Shown here piece by piece: positions 9,342 to 19,560 of a stretch of 40,933 nt of DNA (positions are counted from its first letter, which is position 1; every line of letters starts with the position of its first letter). Below the pieces are notes generated by a model that ran no database searches, was not told where the DNA came from, and saw only the letters and a program-made list of their open reading frames with translations. The translations under genes were made by a program, and so were the position numbers. Origin of the DNA: Bacillota bacterium (GTDB taxonomy: Bacteria > Bacillota > Dethiobacteria > Dethiobacterales > Dethiobacteraceae); NCBI GenBank assembly GCA_012522075.1, contig JAAYLG010000140.1:1-40933 (forward strand), in the 5' to 3' direction.

Positions 9342-10097
9342 ATGGCAGGACATTCAAAATGGGCTAATATAAAGCGCAGAAAAGCACGTGTGGATGCGCT
9401 GAGAGGAAAAATCTTTACAAAAATATCAAGAGAAATTATGGCTGCAGTACGTGCGGGGGGGCCTGATCCAAGCGGCAATTTCCGTCTCCGGTTGGCCCTG
9501 CAAAAGGCACGTGCCGTCAATATGCCAAACGATAACATCGCCCGCGCTCTGCAGAAAGGCAGCGGCGACACTGACGGCGTTAATTACGAAGAAATTGTTT
9601 ATGAAGGTTACGGGCCTGCCGGGACGGCGGTGATGCTGGAAATTCTTACTGACAACCGTAACCGGACAGCCGCTGAAATCCGTCACATTTTTTCCCGGCG
9701 CGGCGGCAGCCTGGGGGAAGCGGGCTGTGTAGCCTGGATGTTCAGCCGCAAAGGCTACCTGACAGTAAACAAAAATGAGTGGGATGAAGATGAACTGATG
9801 CTTTTGGCACTGGAAGCGGGTGCTGCAGATTTCGAAGCCGATGATGATCTTTATACAATCTATGCCGAACCGGGTGATTTCGAACAGGTAAAGGAAAAAC
9901 TGGAGGCGACAGGTGTCAAATTAGTAGATGCCTCCATTACCATGGTGCCGGAAAGTACAGTGGAGATTACCGACCTGGAAGAAGCAAAAAAAGCGGTGGA
10001 GCTCATCGATCTTTTGGAAGACCATGACGATGTGCAGAATGTATACACAAATCTCGATCTCCCCCCGGAGATAGCAGCGGCTCTGGAGAACGAATAG
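9342..10097 (+). CDS. yebC: YebC/PmpR family transcriptional/translational regulator
   Basis: MAGHSKWANIKRRKARVDALRGKIFTKISREI signature; start at internal ATG 9342, not the upstream ORF start. Confidence 0.96.
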   Translation: MAGHSKWANIKRRKARVDALRGKIFTKISREIMAAVRAGGPDPSGNFRLRLALQKARAVNMPNDNIARALQKGSGDTDGVNYEEIVYEGYGPAGTAVMLEILTDNRNRTAAEIRHIFSRRGGSLGEAGCVAWMFSRKGYLTVNKNEWDEDELMLLALEAGAADFEADDDLYTIYAEPGDFEQVKEKLEATGVKLVDASITMVPESTVEITDLEEAKKAVELIDLLEDHDDVQNVYTNLDLPPEIAAALENE

Positions 10098-10166
10098 CAG
10101 CACGGGTATAAACCCTCCGTTCACGGGGAATTAATTAGTATAAACCGTGAAAGGTGGGATTTTTTT

Positions 10167-10541
10167 ATGTTTCCGCACAAACGCCTTACTCCCGTAAGTA
10201 TTTTCCTGATTGGCCTGGTGCTTGGCCTGGCTGCGGGGGGAGGGGCGACAGCCTTATTTTTCAGAGGCTTGTCTCCCGTATCCGGCGTAGCTGAAGGCGC
10301 TGCCCTCACGGCAGAAAAAACGGGGCCTGTCCCGGAAGCGGACGGGAGGGTTTACCAGGGGTATCTGGGGGTTTATGACAACCATCTTGCCATTTATGAT
10401 GCAGTACCTCCGGGCGGAATGCTGCAGTATGTTTTGACCGACTATGAAGTCAGGGAAGACTTGCGGCCGCAACTGGAAAAAGGCATTCCTTTTACCGATA
10501 TGTATGATATGCTGCGCCTGCTGGAAAACTACACAAGTTGA
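10167..10541 (+). CDS. BofC C-terminal-domain-like protein
   Basis: N-terminal TM helix, then GYLGVYDNHLAIYDAVPPGGMLQYVLTDYEVREDLRPQLEKGIPF resembling the BofC C-terminal domain; position after yebC. Confidence 0.6.
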   Translation: MFPHKRLTPVSIFLIGLVLGLAAGGGATALFFRGLSPVSGVAEGAALTAEKTGPVPEADGRVYQGYLGVYDNHLAIYDAVPPGGMLQYVLTDYEVREDLRPQLEKGIPFTDMYDMLRLLENYTS

Positions 10542-10593
10542 ATAAGGCAGCCTCCCGGCGGGTATACTATCCTGCATCTTTGGAGGTGTCACC

Positions 10594-11070
10594 GTGAAGT
10601 TTTCCCGGGAAATGATCGGTTTTGCAGTAATACATGCGCCCAGCGGCCGGGAAGTGGGGAAAGTGAGGGAATGGCTGCTGGATGAACGTTGTGAAACAGT
10701 TGCGGGCCTGCTGGTGGAAGGCGGCGGCTGGCTTCCCCAGCGGCGTGTTATCCCTTTTGCCGAAATTGTGAAGATTGGCAGTGACGCAGTACTGGTCGCC
10801 GGAACAGGGTTGTATGCAACGGGGGATCCACCCCTGGTGGATGGGCGGCTTACCTGCCGTGCGCTGGGGAAACGCATGCTTTCCGACGGTGGCGACGAAC
10901 TGGGGATAGTGGAAGATTTTTTGTTTGAAGAAGAAACAGGGAGGGTTGCCGGCTGGCGCCTTTCGTCAGGCCTGATTGATGACTTGCTGCAGGGCAGGCC
11001 GGTTCTGGAGGACCCGCCACAGATGATTGTGGGAGAAGACGCACTTATTGTCTGCTACGAAGAGGGGTGA
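10594..11070 (+). CDS. PRC-barrel domain protein (two barrels)
   Basis: Two GxxVGxVxxWLxDxxxxxVxGLLV-like units. Confidence 0.75.
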   Translation: MKFSREMIGFAVIHAPSGREVGKVREWLLDERCETVAGLLVEGGGWLPQRRVIPFAEIVKIGSDAVLVAGTGLYATGDPPLVDGRLTCRALGKRMLSDGGDELGIVEDFLFEEETGRVAGWRLSSGLIDDLLQGRPVLEDPPQMIVGEDALIVCYEEG

Positions 11071-11074
11071 GACG

Positions 11075-11275
11075 ATGAATTGTCCGCTTTGTAACAGTAA
11101 TGATACGGGCAAAGTGGGAACAAACCAGTATTATTGCTGGAACTGCCTGGTTGAATTTTCCGTGCAGGGAGCCGGTGCCTACACGGCTTATTATGTTGAT
11201 GAAGAAGGAACACTGATTGCTCTCAGTGATCTGGTGCAGAAAAGCGGTACGCTGGCGGAAAACTTCCTGGGGTAG
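11075..11275 (+). CDS. small zinc-ribbon protein of unknown function
   Basis: MNCPLCNSNDTGKVGTNQYYCWNCLVEF: CxxC...CxxC; clear start after gggg-type RBS. Confidence 0.65.
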   Translation: MNCPLCNSNDTGKVGTNQYYCWNCLVEFSVQGAGAYTAYYVDEEGTLIALSDLVQKSGTLAENFLG

Positions 11276-11335
11276 CAGCGTATGGAGCCCCTTGTACCTG
11301 CATATAGATAAACAGACGGACAGGGGGGTGACTTG

Positions 11336-12403
11336 ATGCTGAAACATGACCGGCAGTTGCTGCGGCGTTATGGCATGCTTGGTACCATTTTGGCTGTGAC
11401 TGTAGCCATGCTCTTCTGGCTGTTATTCGTCGGCCGCCGTTTATTTTCTATTTTTATTCCTTTCTTGTTGGCAATCATTCTTGCTTATATTTTAAACCCG
11501 CTGGTAGAATTCCTGGAAGAACGCCGTGTGCCGCGGTCTCTGGGGATTTTGCTTATTTATGCCGTTTTTTTTTCCCTTGCCTTTTTGTTTTGCGTAACCG
11601 CCATTCCCGCCCTTATTAATGAACTGCAAAAACTGGGAGAAATGCTGCCGCAGTATACAAACCAGTTTCAGCATTTTTTGTTCAGCCTGCAGTCGGACTA
11701 CCGGCGCATCAATATGCCGGAGAGCATCAGGATGGCGCTCGACCAGAATATTCTTAACTTGCAGGCTGCAATACAGGCTTTGCTGGAGCGGGTGACAGGC
11801 AGTGTTTTAAATTTGTTCTCCAATCTGCTGGCCATGCTTGTTATCCCGTTGATGGTGTATTATTTTCTACGTGATATGGATGCTCTCAAACGGTCTGTGG
11901 TATTGCTTTTCCCGAAAAAATACCGTTCCTGGTTTGTCGCCATGGGCAGTGAAATGGACAGGACAATGGGCGCTTATTTCCGCGGCATCCTGGTTATCAG
12001 CTTTCTTGTCGGTGTGCTGACGTATGTGGGCCTTGCCCTTGTGGGGCTGGATTATGCGTTGATTCTGGGCATCCTGGCAGGGTTGACCAATGTCATCCCT
12101 TACTTTGGACCCATTATCGGCGCCATACCGGCAGTGCTCCTGGCCCTGCTCACTTCCCCGGCGCTTGCCTTGAAAGCAGGGCTTGTTTATGTCATCGTCC
12201 AGCAACTGGAAAGTCACGTAATTGCCCCGCAGGTCCTGGGCCGCAGCCTGGGACTCCATCCTTTAGTTGTCATTTTTGTGTTGGTTCTGGGAGGGAAGCT
12301 TTACGGTTTGCCCGGCCTGATTTTTGCCGTCCCCTTTACCGCCGTTGCCCGCATTTTTCTTAAACATGTCATTGATTTTGCCGCCAACCGGAACGGCAGG
12401 TAA
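11336..12403 (+). CDS. AI-2E family transporter
   Basis: About eight TM segments, GLTNVIPYFGPIIGAIPA and HVIAPQVLGRSLGLHPLVVIFVLVLGGKLYGLPGLIFAVPFTAV motifs. Confidence 0.92.
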   Translation: MLKHDRQLLRRYGMLGTILAVTVAMLFWLLFVGRRLFSIFIPFLLAIILAYILNPLVEFLEERRVPRSLGILLIYAVFFSLAFLFCVTAIPALINELQKLGEMLPQYTNQFQHFLFSLQSDYRRINMPESIRMALDQNILNLQAAIQALLERVTGSVLNLFSNLLAMLVIPLMVYYFLRDMDALKRSVVLLFPKKYRSWFVAMGSEMDRTMGAYFRGILVISFLVGVLTYVGLALVGLDYALILGILAGLTNVIPYFGPIIGAIPAVLLALLTSPALALKAGLVYVIVQQLESHVIAPQVLGRSLGLHPLVVIFVLVLGGKLYGLPGLIFAVPFTAVARIFLKHVIDFAANRNGR

Positions 12404-12423
12404 ATGCGTCCATGCTCCTTTTA

Positions 12424-12453
12424 TTGACACCTTTCCTCTCCTTCTTATATAAT
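12424..12453 (+). promoter_or_regulatory. SigA-type promoter of alaS
   Basis: TTGACA (12424-12429) - 18 bp - TATAAT (12448-12453). Confidence 0.8.
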
Positions 12454-12484
12454 GAACTGTGATACAATTCAGGGAGGGTTTGGC

Positions 12485-15103
12485 ATGCTGTCCAAGGATA
12501 TCCGTTCCACTTTTTTAGAATTTTTCCGGGAAAAAGACCATCTTGTCCTTCCCAGTTTTTCTTTAATTCCGCAAAATGATCCTACGTTGCTTTTAATAGG
12601 TGCCGGCATGGCACCGTTAAAACCTTTTTTTACCGGAGAAAAAAAACCGCCCCATCCCCGGGTGGCAACATGCCAGAAATGCTTGCGCACACCGGATATT
12701 GACCGTGTGGGGCGCACCTCTCGCCATGCCACATTTTTTGAAATGCTGGGTAATTTCTCTTTTGGCGACTATTTCAAGGAGGAAGCCATTGAGTGGGCCT
12801 GGGAACTGGTGACCACAGGGTTCAAACTGCCGGAGGACAAGCTCTACGTCAGCATTTACCTGGATGACGACGAAGCTTTTGAGATCTGGCATAAAAAAAT
12901 CGGTCTCCCGGCCGGACGCATTTACCGGCTGGGCAAGGAAGACAACTTCTGGGAGATTGGCACCGGGCCGTGCGGACCATGTTCAGAGATCTATTACGAT
13001 CTGGGTCCCGAGAAGGGCTGCGGCCGGCCAAATTGCGAAGTAGGCTGTGATTGCGACCGTTACCTGGAAATCTGGAACCTGGTGTTCACCCAGTTTAATT
13101 GCTGCGAAGACGGCACATACCAGCCGCTGGCCCAGCGCAACATTGACACCGGGGCAGGGCTGGAGCGCCTGGCACTCGTTTTACAGGGGGTGAACAACCT
13201 CTTTGAAATTGACACGGTACGGCCGCTTTTACAGCATTTTTGCAGCGCCACCGGCCGGGAATACGGCAAAGACACGCAGGACGACATCTCGCTGAGGATT
13301 TTGACGGAACATGTGCGCGGTATTTGTTTTTTAATCGGTGACGGTGTTCTGCCGGGCAATGAAGGGCGCGGCTATGTCCTGCGCAGACTGCTCCGGCGTG
13401 CCGTCCGTCACGGCAAACTGCTGGGCAGGGATGAGCCTTTTCTTCACCAGGCTGTGGACTTGGTGGTGGACGAGTACGGCGCTTTTTATCCCGAGCTGCA
13501 AAAAGGGCGTGAATATATAGGCAAGGTAATCCGCCTGGAAGAAGAGCGCTTTCATGAGACCCTGGAACAGGGGATGAAGATACTTGCGGAAATGATGGCC
13601 GCCACAGGCGGGAACGGCGTTTTTTCCGGGACGGATGCTTTTAAACTGTATGATACGTACGGCTTTCCCATAGATTTAACGAGAGAGATTGTGGAAGAAA
13701 ACGGGCTTACACTGGACGAGGCAGGTTTTCAGGCGGCGCTGGAGGAACAGCGCCTGCGTGCCCGCAGTGCCCGCAGCACCGGTACATTCGGCACCGCTGA
13801 CGCTGCCTATGAGGAAATTAAAGGCTTGGAAACGGTTTTTACCGGGTATGAAGAATTGCAGGCAAAAACGGAAGTGCTGGCCATCCTGCAGGATGGCAGG
13901 CGCGTGGCGCAGGCTGGTGCGGGCGAAGAGGTAGAAGTGGTGCTTGCCGCCACTCCGTTTTACGGCGAGCGCGGCGGTCAGGTTGGTGACAAGGGGTTGC
14001 TTGTCTCCGAAACTGTCAAGGCGGAAATAAGCGATACAAAAGTGACACCCGACGGCCAGACCATACACCAGGCCCGCATCACAGAGGGTGTACTAAAGGC
14101 GGGCGACATGGTACAGGCTGTTGTGGAGGATGGAAGGCGGCGTGCCGTTTGCCGGAATCATACGGCCACTCATCTTTTGCATAAGGCGCTGAGAGAGGTG
14201 CTGGGCGAGCATGTGCAACAGGCCGGTTCCTTGGTTGCTCCGGACAGGCTGCGCTTTGACTTTACCTATTTACATGCACTCACAGCCGACCAGCTGCAGG
14301 CTGTTGAGGAACGTGTCAATACAATCATCTGGCAGAATCCTTCTGTCAGTGTTACCCTGGCCACACTGGATGAAGCCAGGGACATGGGTGCCACCGCCCT
14401 TTTTGAGGAAAAATACGGCGATAAAGTGCGGGTAGTCAGCGTTGACAATTATAGCATGGAACTGTGCGGCGGCACGCATGTCCGGAGTGCAGGAGAGATC
14501 GGTCTTTTTAAAATTGTGTCCGAATCCGGCATCGGCGCCGGCCTGCGGCGAATTGAAGCGCTGACTGGCGCCGCCGCTTATGAGTGGTTTGCCGAACGCA
14601 ACAGGCTGCTGGAAGAGGCGGCCGCCCGGCTGAAAAGCGAGCCGCAGCAGGTGCCGGAAAAAATCGCCGGCCTGCAGCAGGAATTAAAAGAGGTGCAGCG
14701 TGAAAACCAGAAGCTGCAATTAAAACTGGCCGGCATGGAAGTTGACGACCTGCTTGACCTGGTTCAGGAGACAAGCGGCGTGCCTGTTTTAAGCGCCAGG
14801 GTAAATGCGGGCAAGATGGAAACTTTGCGCGAAATGGCCGACCGTCTGAAACAGAAAATAGGCTCCGGAATTATTGTGCTTGGCACCGTGGCCGAAGGCA
14901 GGGTGCTGTTGGTGGGCGCCGTCACGCCCGATCTGGTGAAGGCGGGTTTTCATGCCGGCAGGCTGGTTGGTGAAGTGGCCAAGTTAACGGGCGGCGGCGG
15001 CGGCGGACGGCCGGATATGGCACAGGCCGGCGGTAAAGACCCCGGTCGGCTGGATGAGGCTCTGCAGAGCGTAAATGATTTAGTACAAAAGCAGAAACAG
15101 TGA
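12485..15103 (+). CDS. alaS: alanine--tRNA ligase
   Basis: RSTFLEFFREKDHLVLPSFSLIPQNDPTLLLIGAGMAPLKPFF; HTATHLLHKALREVLG; C-terminal GGGGGGRPDMAQAGG. Confidence 0.97.
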   Translation: MLSKDIRSTFLEFFREKDHLVLPSFSLIPQNDPTLLLIGAGMAPLKPFFTGEKKPPHPRVATCQKCLRTPDIDRVGRTSRHATFFEMLGNFSFGDYFKEEAIEWAWELVTTGFKLPEDKLYVSIYLDDDEAFEIWHKKIGLPAGRIYRLGKEDNFWEIGTGPCGPCSEIYYDLGPEKGCGRPNCEVGCDCDRYLEIWNLVFTQFNCCEDGTYQPLAQRNIDTGAGLERLALVLQGVNNLFEIDTVRPLLQHFCSATGREYGKDTQDDISLRILTEHVRGICFLIGDGVLPGNEGRGYVLRRLLRRAVRHGKLLGRDEPFLHQAVDLVVDEYGAFYPELQKGREYIGKVIRLEEERFHETLEQGMKILAEMMAATGGNGVFSGTDAFKLYDTYGFPIDLTREIVEENGLTLDEAGFQAALEEQRLRARSARSTGTFGTADAAYEEIKGLETVFTGYEELQAKTEVLAILQDGRRVAQAGAGEEVEVVLAATPFYGERGGQVGDKGLLVSETVKAEISDTKVTPDGQTIHQARITEGVLKAGDMVQAVVEDGRRRAVCRNHTATHLLHKALREVLGEHVQQAGSLVAPDRLRFDFTYLHALTADQLQAVEERVNTIIWQNPSVSVTLATLDEARDMGATALFEEKYGDKVRVVSVDNYSMELCGGTHVRSAGEIGLFKIVSESGIGAGLRRIEALTGAAAYEWFAERNRLLEEAAARLKSEPQQVPEKIAGLQQELKEVQRENQKLQLKLAGMEVDDLLDLVQETSGVPVLSARVNAGKMETLREMADRLKQKIGSGIIVLGTVAEGRVLLVGAVTPDLVKAGFHAGRLVGEVAKLTGGGGGGRPDMAQAGGKDPGRLDEALQSVNDLVQKQKQ

Positions 15104-15166
15104 CAGGAAAATATGGGAAATGGGCGAATAGTATAGTAAGATCCTGCCTTGTGGGGGGTGAGGGGT

Positions 15167-15436
15167 GTGGAGAATTTTGACCAGACAATGAAGTTCAAAC
15201 GGACAACAGACGAAGAAACATACCAGGTAAAAGATGTTTTCCGTATTGTTTACGGAGCGCTGAAGGAAAAAGGGTATAATCCCATAAATCAGATTGTCGG
15301 CTATCTGCTGTCAGGCGATCCCGCGTATATTACCAGCCACCGGAACGCCAGGGTGCTGATCCGTAAGCTGGAGCGGGATGAGCTTTTGGAAGAACTGGTG
15401 GGATCGTATTTGTCAAAGCTGGATAATCAGGTGTAA
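15167..15436 (+). CDS. IreB family regulatory phosphoprotein (UPF0297)
   Basis: [59 protein letters not shown]. Confidence 0.95.
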   Translation: MENFDQTMKFKRTTDEETYQVKDVFRIVYGALKEKGYNPINQIVGYLLSGDPAYITSHRNARVLIRKLERDELLEELVGSYLSKLDNQV

Positions 15437-15438
15437 AA

Positions 15439-16386
15439 ATGGAGTATCGTACCCTGGGAAAGACGGGAATCCGTGTTTCCCGTCTTTGTTTTGGCACACT
15501 GACACTGGGTCCCCTGCAAAGCAACCTCCCTCTGGAACAGGGGGCGGACTTGCTTGTCCGCGCCATGGACCGGGGAGTTACTTTTTTTGATACGGCTGAC
15601 TTGTACGGGACCTACCCGTATCTCCGTGAGGCCATGCACAAAAGCGGCAAGAGGCCTGTCATTGCTTCCAAATCGTATGATTACACGCGCGAGGGCATGA
15701 AAAAAAGCCTGCGGCGGGCGCTGGCGGAGCTGGACATTCAAAGTATTGACATTTTCCTGTTGCATGAACAGGAATCGGCCCTGACGCTGGCAGGCCACCG
15801 TCCCGCCCTGGAGTATTTGCTGGAAGCAAAGGAGCAGGGTCTGGTGCGAGCCGTCGGTTTTTCTACGCATCACATCGCTGCGGTGCGTGCCGCCCTGACT
15901 ATGCCGGAAATTGATGTTGTTCACCCCTTGATTAATATGGAAGGCGTCGGCATTGTGGACGGGACGGCGGCGGAAATGCTGGCTGTCTTAGGTGAGCTCC
16001 ATGCACAGGGTGTGGGTATCTTTGCCATGAAGCCGCTGGGTGGCGGCCACCTGATTGGCAAAAGCGAGGAAGCTTTCCGTTTCGTTCTTGCGCAGACATG
16101 CCTGGATGCCATAGCGGTAGGTATGCAAACCGAGGCGGAAATTGATTATAACTCCGCGCTTTTTTCCGGCGAGCAGCCGTCGCAGGCCCAAGGAGAGGCG
16201 CTGCGCAAAAGCAAAAGACGCCTGCACGTCCAGTACTGGTGCCGTGGCTGCGGCAACTGCACCGGCCACTGCCCGCAACGGGCGCTGAAAGTTTTAGCGG
16301 GGAAGGCAACGGTTGACGAGGATGCTTGCATCCTCTGCGGTTACTGCGGGGCGTACTGCCCGGATTTTTACCTGAAAATCTATTAA
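15439..16386 (+). CDS. aldo/keto reductase with C-terminal 4Fe-4S domain
   Basis: [39 protein letters not shown]-terminal [16 protein letters not shown]...[17 protein letters not shown]. Confidence 0.93.
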   Translation: MEYRTLGKTGIRVSRLCFGTLTLGPLQSNLPLEQGADLLVRAMDRGVTFFDTADLYGTYPYLREAMHKSGKRPVIASKSYDYTREGMKKSLRRALAELDIQSIDIFLLHEQESALTLAGHRPALEYLLEAKEQGLVRAVGFSTHHIAAVRAALTMPEIDVVHPLINMEGVGIVDGTAAEMLAVLGELHAQGVGIFAMKPLGGGHLIGKSEEAFRFVLAQTCLDAIAVGMQTEAEIDYNSALFSGEQPSQAQGEALRKSKRRLHVQYWCRGCGNCTGHCPQRALKVLAGKATVDEDACILCGYCGAYCPDFYLKIY

Positions 16387-16400
16387 TGCCGAGGTTAATG

Positions 16401-16835
16401 ATGCGTATTATGGGCTTGGATGTAGGAGACCGCACCATCGGTGTGGCTGTAAGTGATGAACTGGGCTGGACCGCCCAAGGTATAGAGGTAATCCGCCGCA
16501 CAGACTGGCAGACCAACCTGCAGCGGCTAAGACAGCTCTGCGAGCAGTACCAGGTTTCCCTCATTGTGGTGGGGCACCCGCTGAACATGAACGGTACCGC
16601 CGGCCCGCGGGCGGAAATGGCGGCGGAGTTTGCCGGCCGGTTGCAAGAAGAACTGGGAGTGCCTGTCCGTTTATGGGACGAGCGCCTGACTACACTGGAG
16701 GCGGAACGCATACTGATTGCCGCCGATGTCAGCAGGGCAAAGCGACGTAAAGTGGTTGATAAAATGGCGGCCGTTCTAATCCTGCAAAACTATCTTCAGG
16801 CCCACTCCGGCGCCGGTCCGGATAGAAACCGGTAA
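16401..16835 (+). CDS. ruvX: Holliday junction resolvase RuvX (YqgF)
   Basis: [61 protein letters not shown]. Confidence 0.94.
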   Translation: MRIMGLDVGDRTIGVAVSDELGWTAQGIEVIRRTDWQTNLQRLRQLCEQYQVSLIVVGHPLNMNGTAGPRAEMAAEFAGRLQEELGVPVRLWDERLTTLEAERILIAADVSRAKRRKVVDKMAAVLILQNYLQAHSGAGPDRNR

Positions 16836-16888
16836 GATTGTAAAGAATATGGGCGTTTACGTAAAGAAAAAAAGAGGTGTATAATTAA

Positions 16889-17188
16889 ATGACAGAACTG
16901 CAAAATGATGTTGTTACGTTGGTGGATGAAGAAGGAGCGGAACATGATTTTATTCTCCTGGATATCATCATGGTAAATGACAAGGAGTATGCCATTATGA
17001 TTCCCTCTGAAGCGATGGAAGAGAAAAATTCAGCGGGAGACGAGGAGCAGGAAGCCGTCATTTTCCGGATTGACGCGGACGAAGACGGCAATGAGACCTT
17101 GGTGGTAGTTGAAGACGATGCCGAATGGGAAGCTGTGGCTCAAGCATGGGAAGAACTGGTCATGGCGGAGGAAGATGAAGCAGAGTAA
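16889..17188 (+). CDS. DUF1292 domain-containing protein
   Basis: Acidic 99-aa protein, VTLVDEEGAEHDFILLDII...YAIMIPSE; canonical position between ruvX and mltG. Confidence 0.88.
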   Translation: MTELQNDVVTLVDEEGAEHDFILLDIIMVNDKEYAIMIPSEAMEEKNSAGDEEQEAVIFRIDADEDGNETLVVVEDDAEWEAVAQAWEELVMAEEDEAE

Positions 17189-17206
17189 GTTGACGGGGGA
17201 GAGAGC

Positions 17207-18241
17207 ATGAGAATGGGGAAACTGCTGCGGCTGCTTGCTGCTTTTGTCATTGTGGCGGCCGTGGTACTGATAGGGGTTGCCGTCCAGATTAATATCTGGT
17301 TGCAGCCCGTGCTGGTCCTGGCACAGGAGCCTGTGCTTGTTTCCATTCCACCCGGCGCATCGCTCATCCGTATTGCCGGTATTCTTGCCGAGCACGGGCT
17401 GGTGCGCAATGCTACTGTCTTTCGTTATTATGCCAAGTACCGCAATCTGGACCAGCGCCTGCAGGCCGGCGATTACATCCTGCATTACGGCATGACCATG
17501 GATGAAATCCTGCAGCGCCTTGTACGGGGAGATGTCTACAGGAATACTGTGACCGTGACCATCCCGGAAGGTTACACCCTTGAGCAGATTGCCGCCGCCA
17601 TGGAAGCGGCCGGCCTGGTTCCGGCAGGGGATTTTTTGGCAGCGGCGGCAGCAGTGGTTCCTGCTTTGGGCCGGGTTGCGGAGGGGCAGCGCTATACCCT
17701 GGAAGGCTACCTCTTCCCGGACACCTATGAATTTGAACGGGGCGTGTCGGTGGAACAGATTATTGCCCGCATGCAGAACCGCCTGGAGGAGATTTTGACG
17801 GCCGAGCTGCGCGAACGGGCGGCGGAACTGGGCCTGGACCTGCATACTGTTTTAACCATGGCATCCCTGGTAGAAAGGGAAGGCCGGGTGGCGGGCGAGT
17901 TCCCGCTGATAGCTTCCGTCATTCACAACAGGCTGGCAAAAGACATGCTCCTGCAGGTTGATGCCACTGTCATCTATGCCCTGGGAGAGCACCGGACTGT
18001 TGTCCTGCTGGAAGACCTGGAAGTAGATTCTCCCTATAATACCTACAAGTATAAGGGCCTGCCGCCGGGTCCTATCGCTTCTCCGGGGAAAGCCGCCATT
18101 ATGGCTGTGCTGTATCCGGCGGAGAGTGATTACCTGTATTATGTGGCCAAAAATGACGGTAGCGGGGAACATTATTTCGGCCGGACATTGGCGGAGCATG
18201 AGGCAAATAAGCGCAAGGCACGGGAAAATAAAAAGAATTAG
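17207..18241 (+). CDS. mltG: endolytic transglycosylase MltG
   Basis: ASLVEREGRVAGEFPLIASVIHNRLAKDMLLQVDATVIYALG; SPYNTYKYKGLPPGPIASPG; LYYVAKNDGSGEHYF. Confidence 0.95.
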   Translation: MRMGKLLRLLAAFVIVAAVVLIGVAVQINIWLQPVLVLAQEPVLVSIPPGASLIRIAGILAEHGLVRNATVFRYYAKYRNLDQRLQAGDYILHYGMTMDEILQRLVRGDVYRNTVTVTIPEGYTLEQIAAAMEAAGLVPAGDFLAAAAAVVPALGRVAEGQRYTLEGYLFPDTYEFERGVSVEQIIARMQNRLEEILTAELRERAAELGLDLHTVLTMASLVEREGRVAGEFPLIASVIHNRLAKDMLLQVDATVIYALGEHRTVVLLEDLEVDSPYNTYKYKGLPPGPIASPGKAAIMAVLYPAESDYLYYVAKNDGSGEHYFGRTLAEHEANKRKARENKKN

Positions 18242-18252
18242 GTTGAGTAAGC

Positions 18253-19476
18253 ATGAAAAAACCGGAACTTTTGGCACCGGCCGGTAACCTGGAAAAATTG
18301 AAAATGGCTGTCGTCTACGGCGCCGATGCCGTTTACCTGGGAGGTAAAAACTTTGGCCTGCGGGCGGCCGCCGGCAATTTCAGCACGGCGGAGCTGGCGG
18401 AAGGCATAGCTTTTGCCCACCGGCACGGAGCAAAAGTATATGTTACTGTCAATATTTTCGCCAACAACAAAGACCTGCAAGAGTTGCCCTCCTACCTAAA
18501 ATCTCTGCAGGAGCTGGGAGCTGATGCCATTATTGTCTCCGACCCCGGTGTTTTCGCGGTGGCCAGGGAAACAGTTCCCGGAATGCCCTGTCATTTAAGT
18601 ACGCAAGCCAATACTACCAACTGGAGGAGTGCACTATTTTGGCAGGAAGCGGGCATAGCCCGCATTATCCTGGCACGGGAACTTTCACTGGCGGAGATTG
18701 CAGAAATCCGTCGCCATGTCAAGGTTGAACTTGAGGTTTTTGTCCATGGCGCCATGTGCTGGGCATATTCGGGGCGCTGCTACTTAAGCCTGCACCTGGC
18801 GGGACGCAGCGGCAACAGGGGCGAATGCGCCCAGGCTTGCCGCTGGAAATATTACTTGCTGGAGGAGAAGACGCCGGGCGTCTACATGCCGGTGCAAGAA
18901 GACAGCCGCGGTATTTATATCCTGAATGCCCGCGACCTGTGCCTCATTGATTACCTGGGCAGGCTGGCTGCGGCCGGAGTCAACAGTTTCAAAATTGAAG
19001 GGCGTATGAAAAGCGCCTATTATGTGGCGACAGTGACGCGTGCCTACCGCCGGGCACTGGATGCTTACCTGCACGACCCGAATTATACTACGGACCCTGC
19101 CCTGCATGCCGAGCTTCAGGCAATCAGTCACCGTCCCTATTCCACCGGCTTTCTGGAGGGAAACCCGGGGCTTTCCGGGCAGGTCTTTGACAGCGCCCAG
19201 CTGGTAGCAAGCCATGAATTTATCGGTGTGGTGCGCAGTTACGATCCGCTGACCAAACGCGCCGTGGTGGAAATGCGCAACCGTTTTGCCGCCGGTGAAA
19301 GGCTGGAAATGTTTGGCCCCAAGACAGAGTGTCGAGAATTTGTTGTCACGGATCTGCGTAATGCGGACGGCGAACCCATCAGGGAGGCTGTGCGTGTCCA
19401 GGAGCATGTCTCCCTGGCCATGCAGGACCATGTAGAGGAATATGCCATTGTCAGGCGGCGGCTGGCGCAGTTATAG
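18253..19476 (+). CDS. peptidase U32 family protein
   Basis: PELLAPAGNLEKLKMAVVYGADAVYLGGKNFGLRA; FVHGAMCWAYSGRCYLSLHLAGRSGNRGECAQACRW; FKIEGRMKSAYYV. Confidence 0.94.
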   Translation: MKKPELLAPAGNLEKLKMAVVYGADAVYLGGKNFGLRAAAGNFSTAELAEGIAFAHRHGAKVYVTVNIFANNKDLQELPSYLKSLQELGADAIIVSDPGVFAVARETVPGMPCHLSTQANTTNWRSALFWQEAGIARIILARELSLAEIAEIRRHVKVELEVFVHGAMCWAYSGRCYLSLHLAGRSGNRGECAQACRWKYYLLEEKTPGVYMPVQEDSRGIYILNARDLCLIDYLGRLAAAGVNSFKIEGRMKSAYYVATVTRAYRRALDAYLHDPNYTTDPALHAELQAISHRPYSTGFLEGNPGLSGQVFDSAQLVASHEFIGVVRSYDPLTKRAVVEMRNRFAAGERLEMFGPKTECREFVVTDLRNADGEPIREAVRVQEHVSLAMQDHVEEYAIVRRRLAQL

Positions 19477-19512
19477 CGTAGCTTGCCGCTGCATCAAAAG
19501 TATAAAATTATG

Positions 19513-19560
19513 CCCCGCCGGGAAGACTAAGACCTTAAGTCTGACTGCGGGGTGTTTTTT
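19513..19560 (+). terminator. terminator-like hairpin overlapping the start region of the PBP gene
   Basis: CCCCGC (19513-19518) ... GCGGGG (19547-19552) with inner AGACT/AGTCT pairing, followed by tgTTTTTT. Confidence 0.65.

Noticed and set aside
8492-9571. 359-aa minus-strand ORF
   Set aside because: Antisense across the SLT gene and the yebC start; no recognisable domain
10101-10160. Possible forespore (SigF/SigG) promoter and repeats (TATAAACC twice; TTCACGG/CCGTGAA) upstream of the bofC-like gene
   Set aside because: The -10 match to SigF/SigG consensus was poor in every register tried; the repeats are short
12404-12484. T-box riboswitch upstream of alaS
   Set aside because: Promoter-to-start distance is only about 30 nt; no specifier hairpin or T-box sequence
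14988-15010. GGC trinucleotide run
   Set aside because: Encodes the conserved glycine-rich GGGGGGRPDMAQAGG segment of AlaRS
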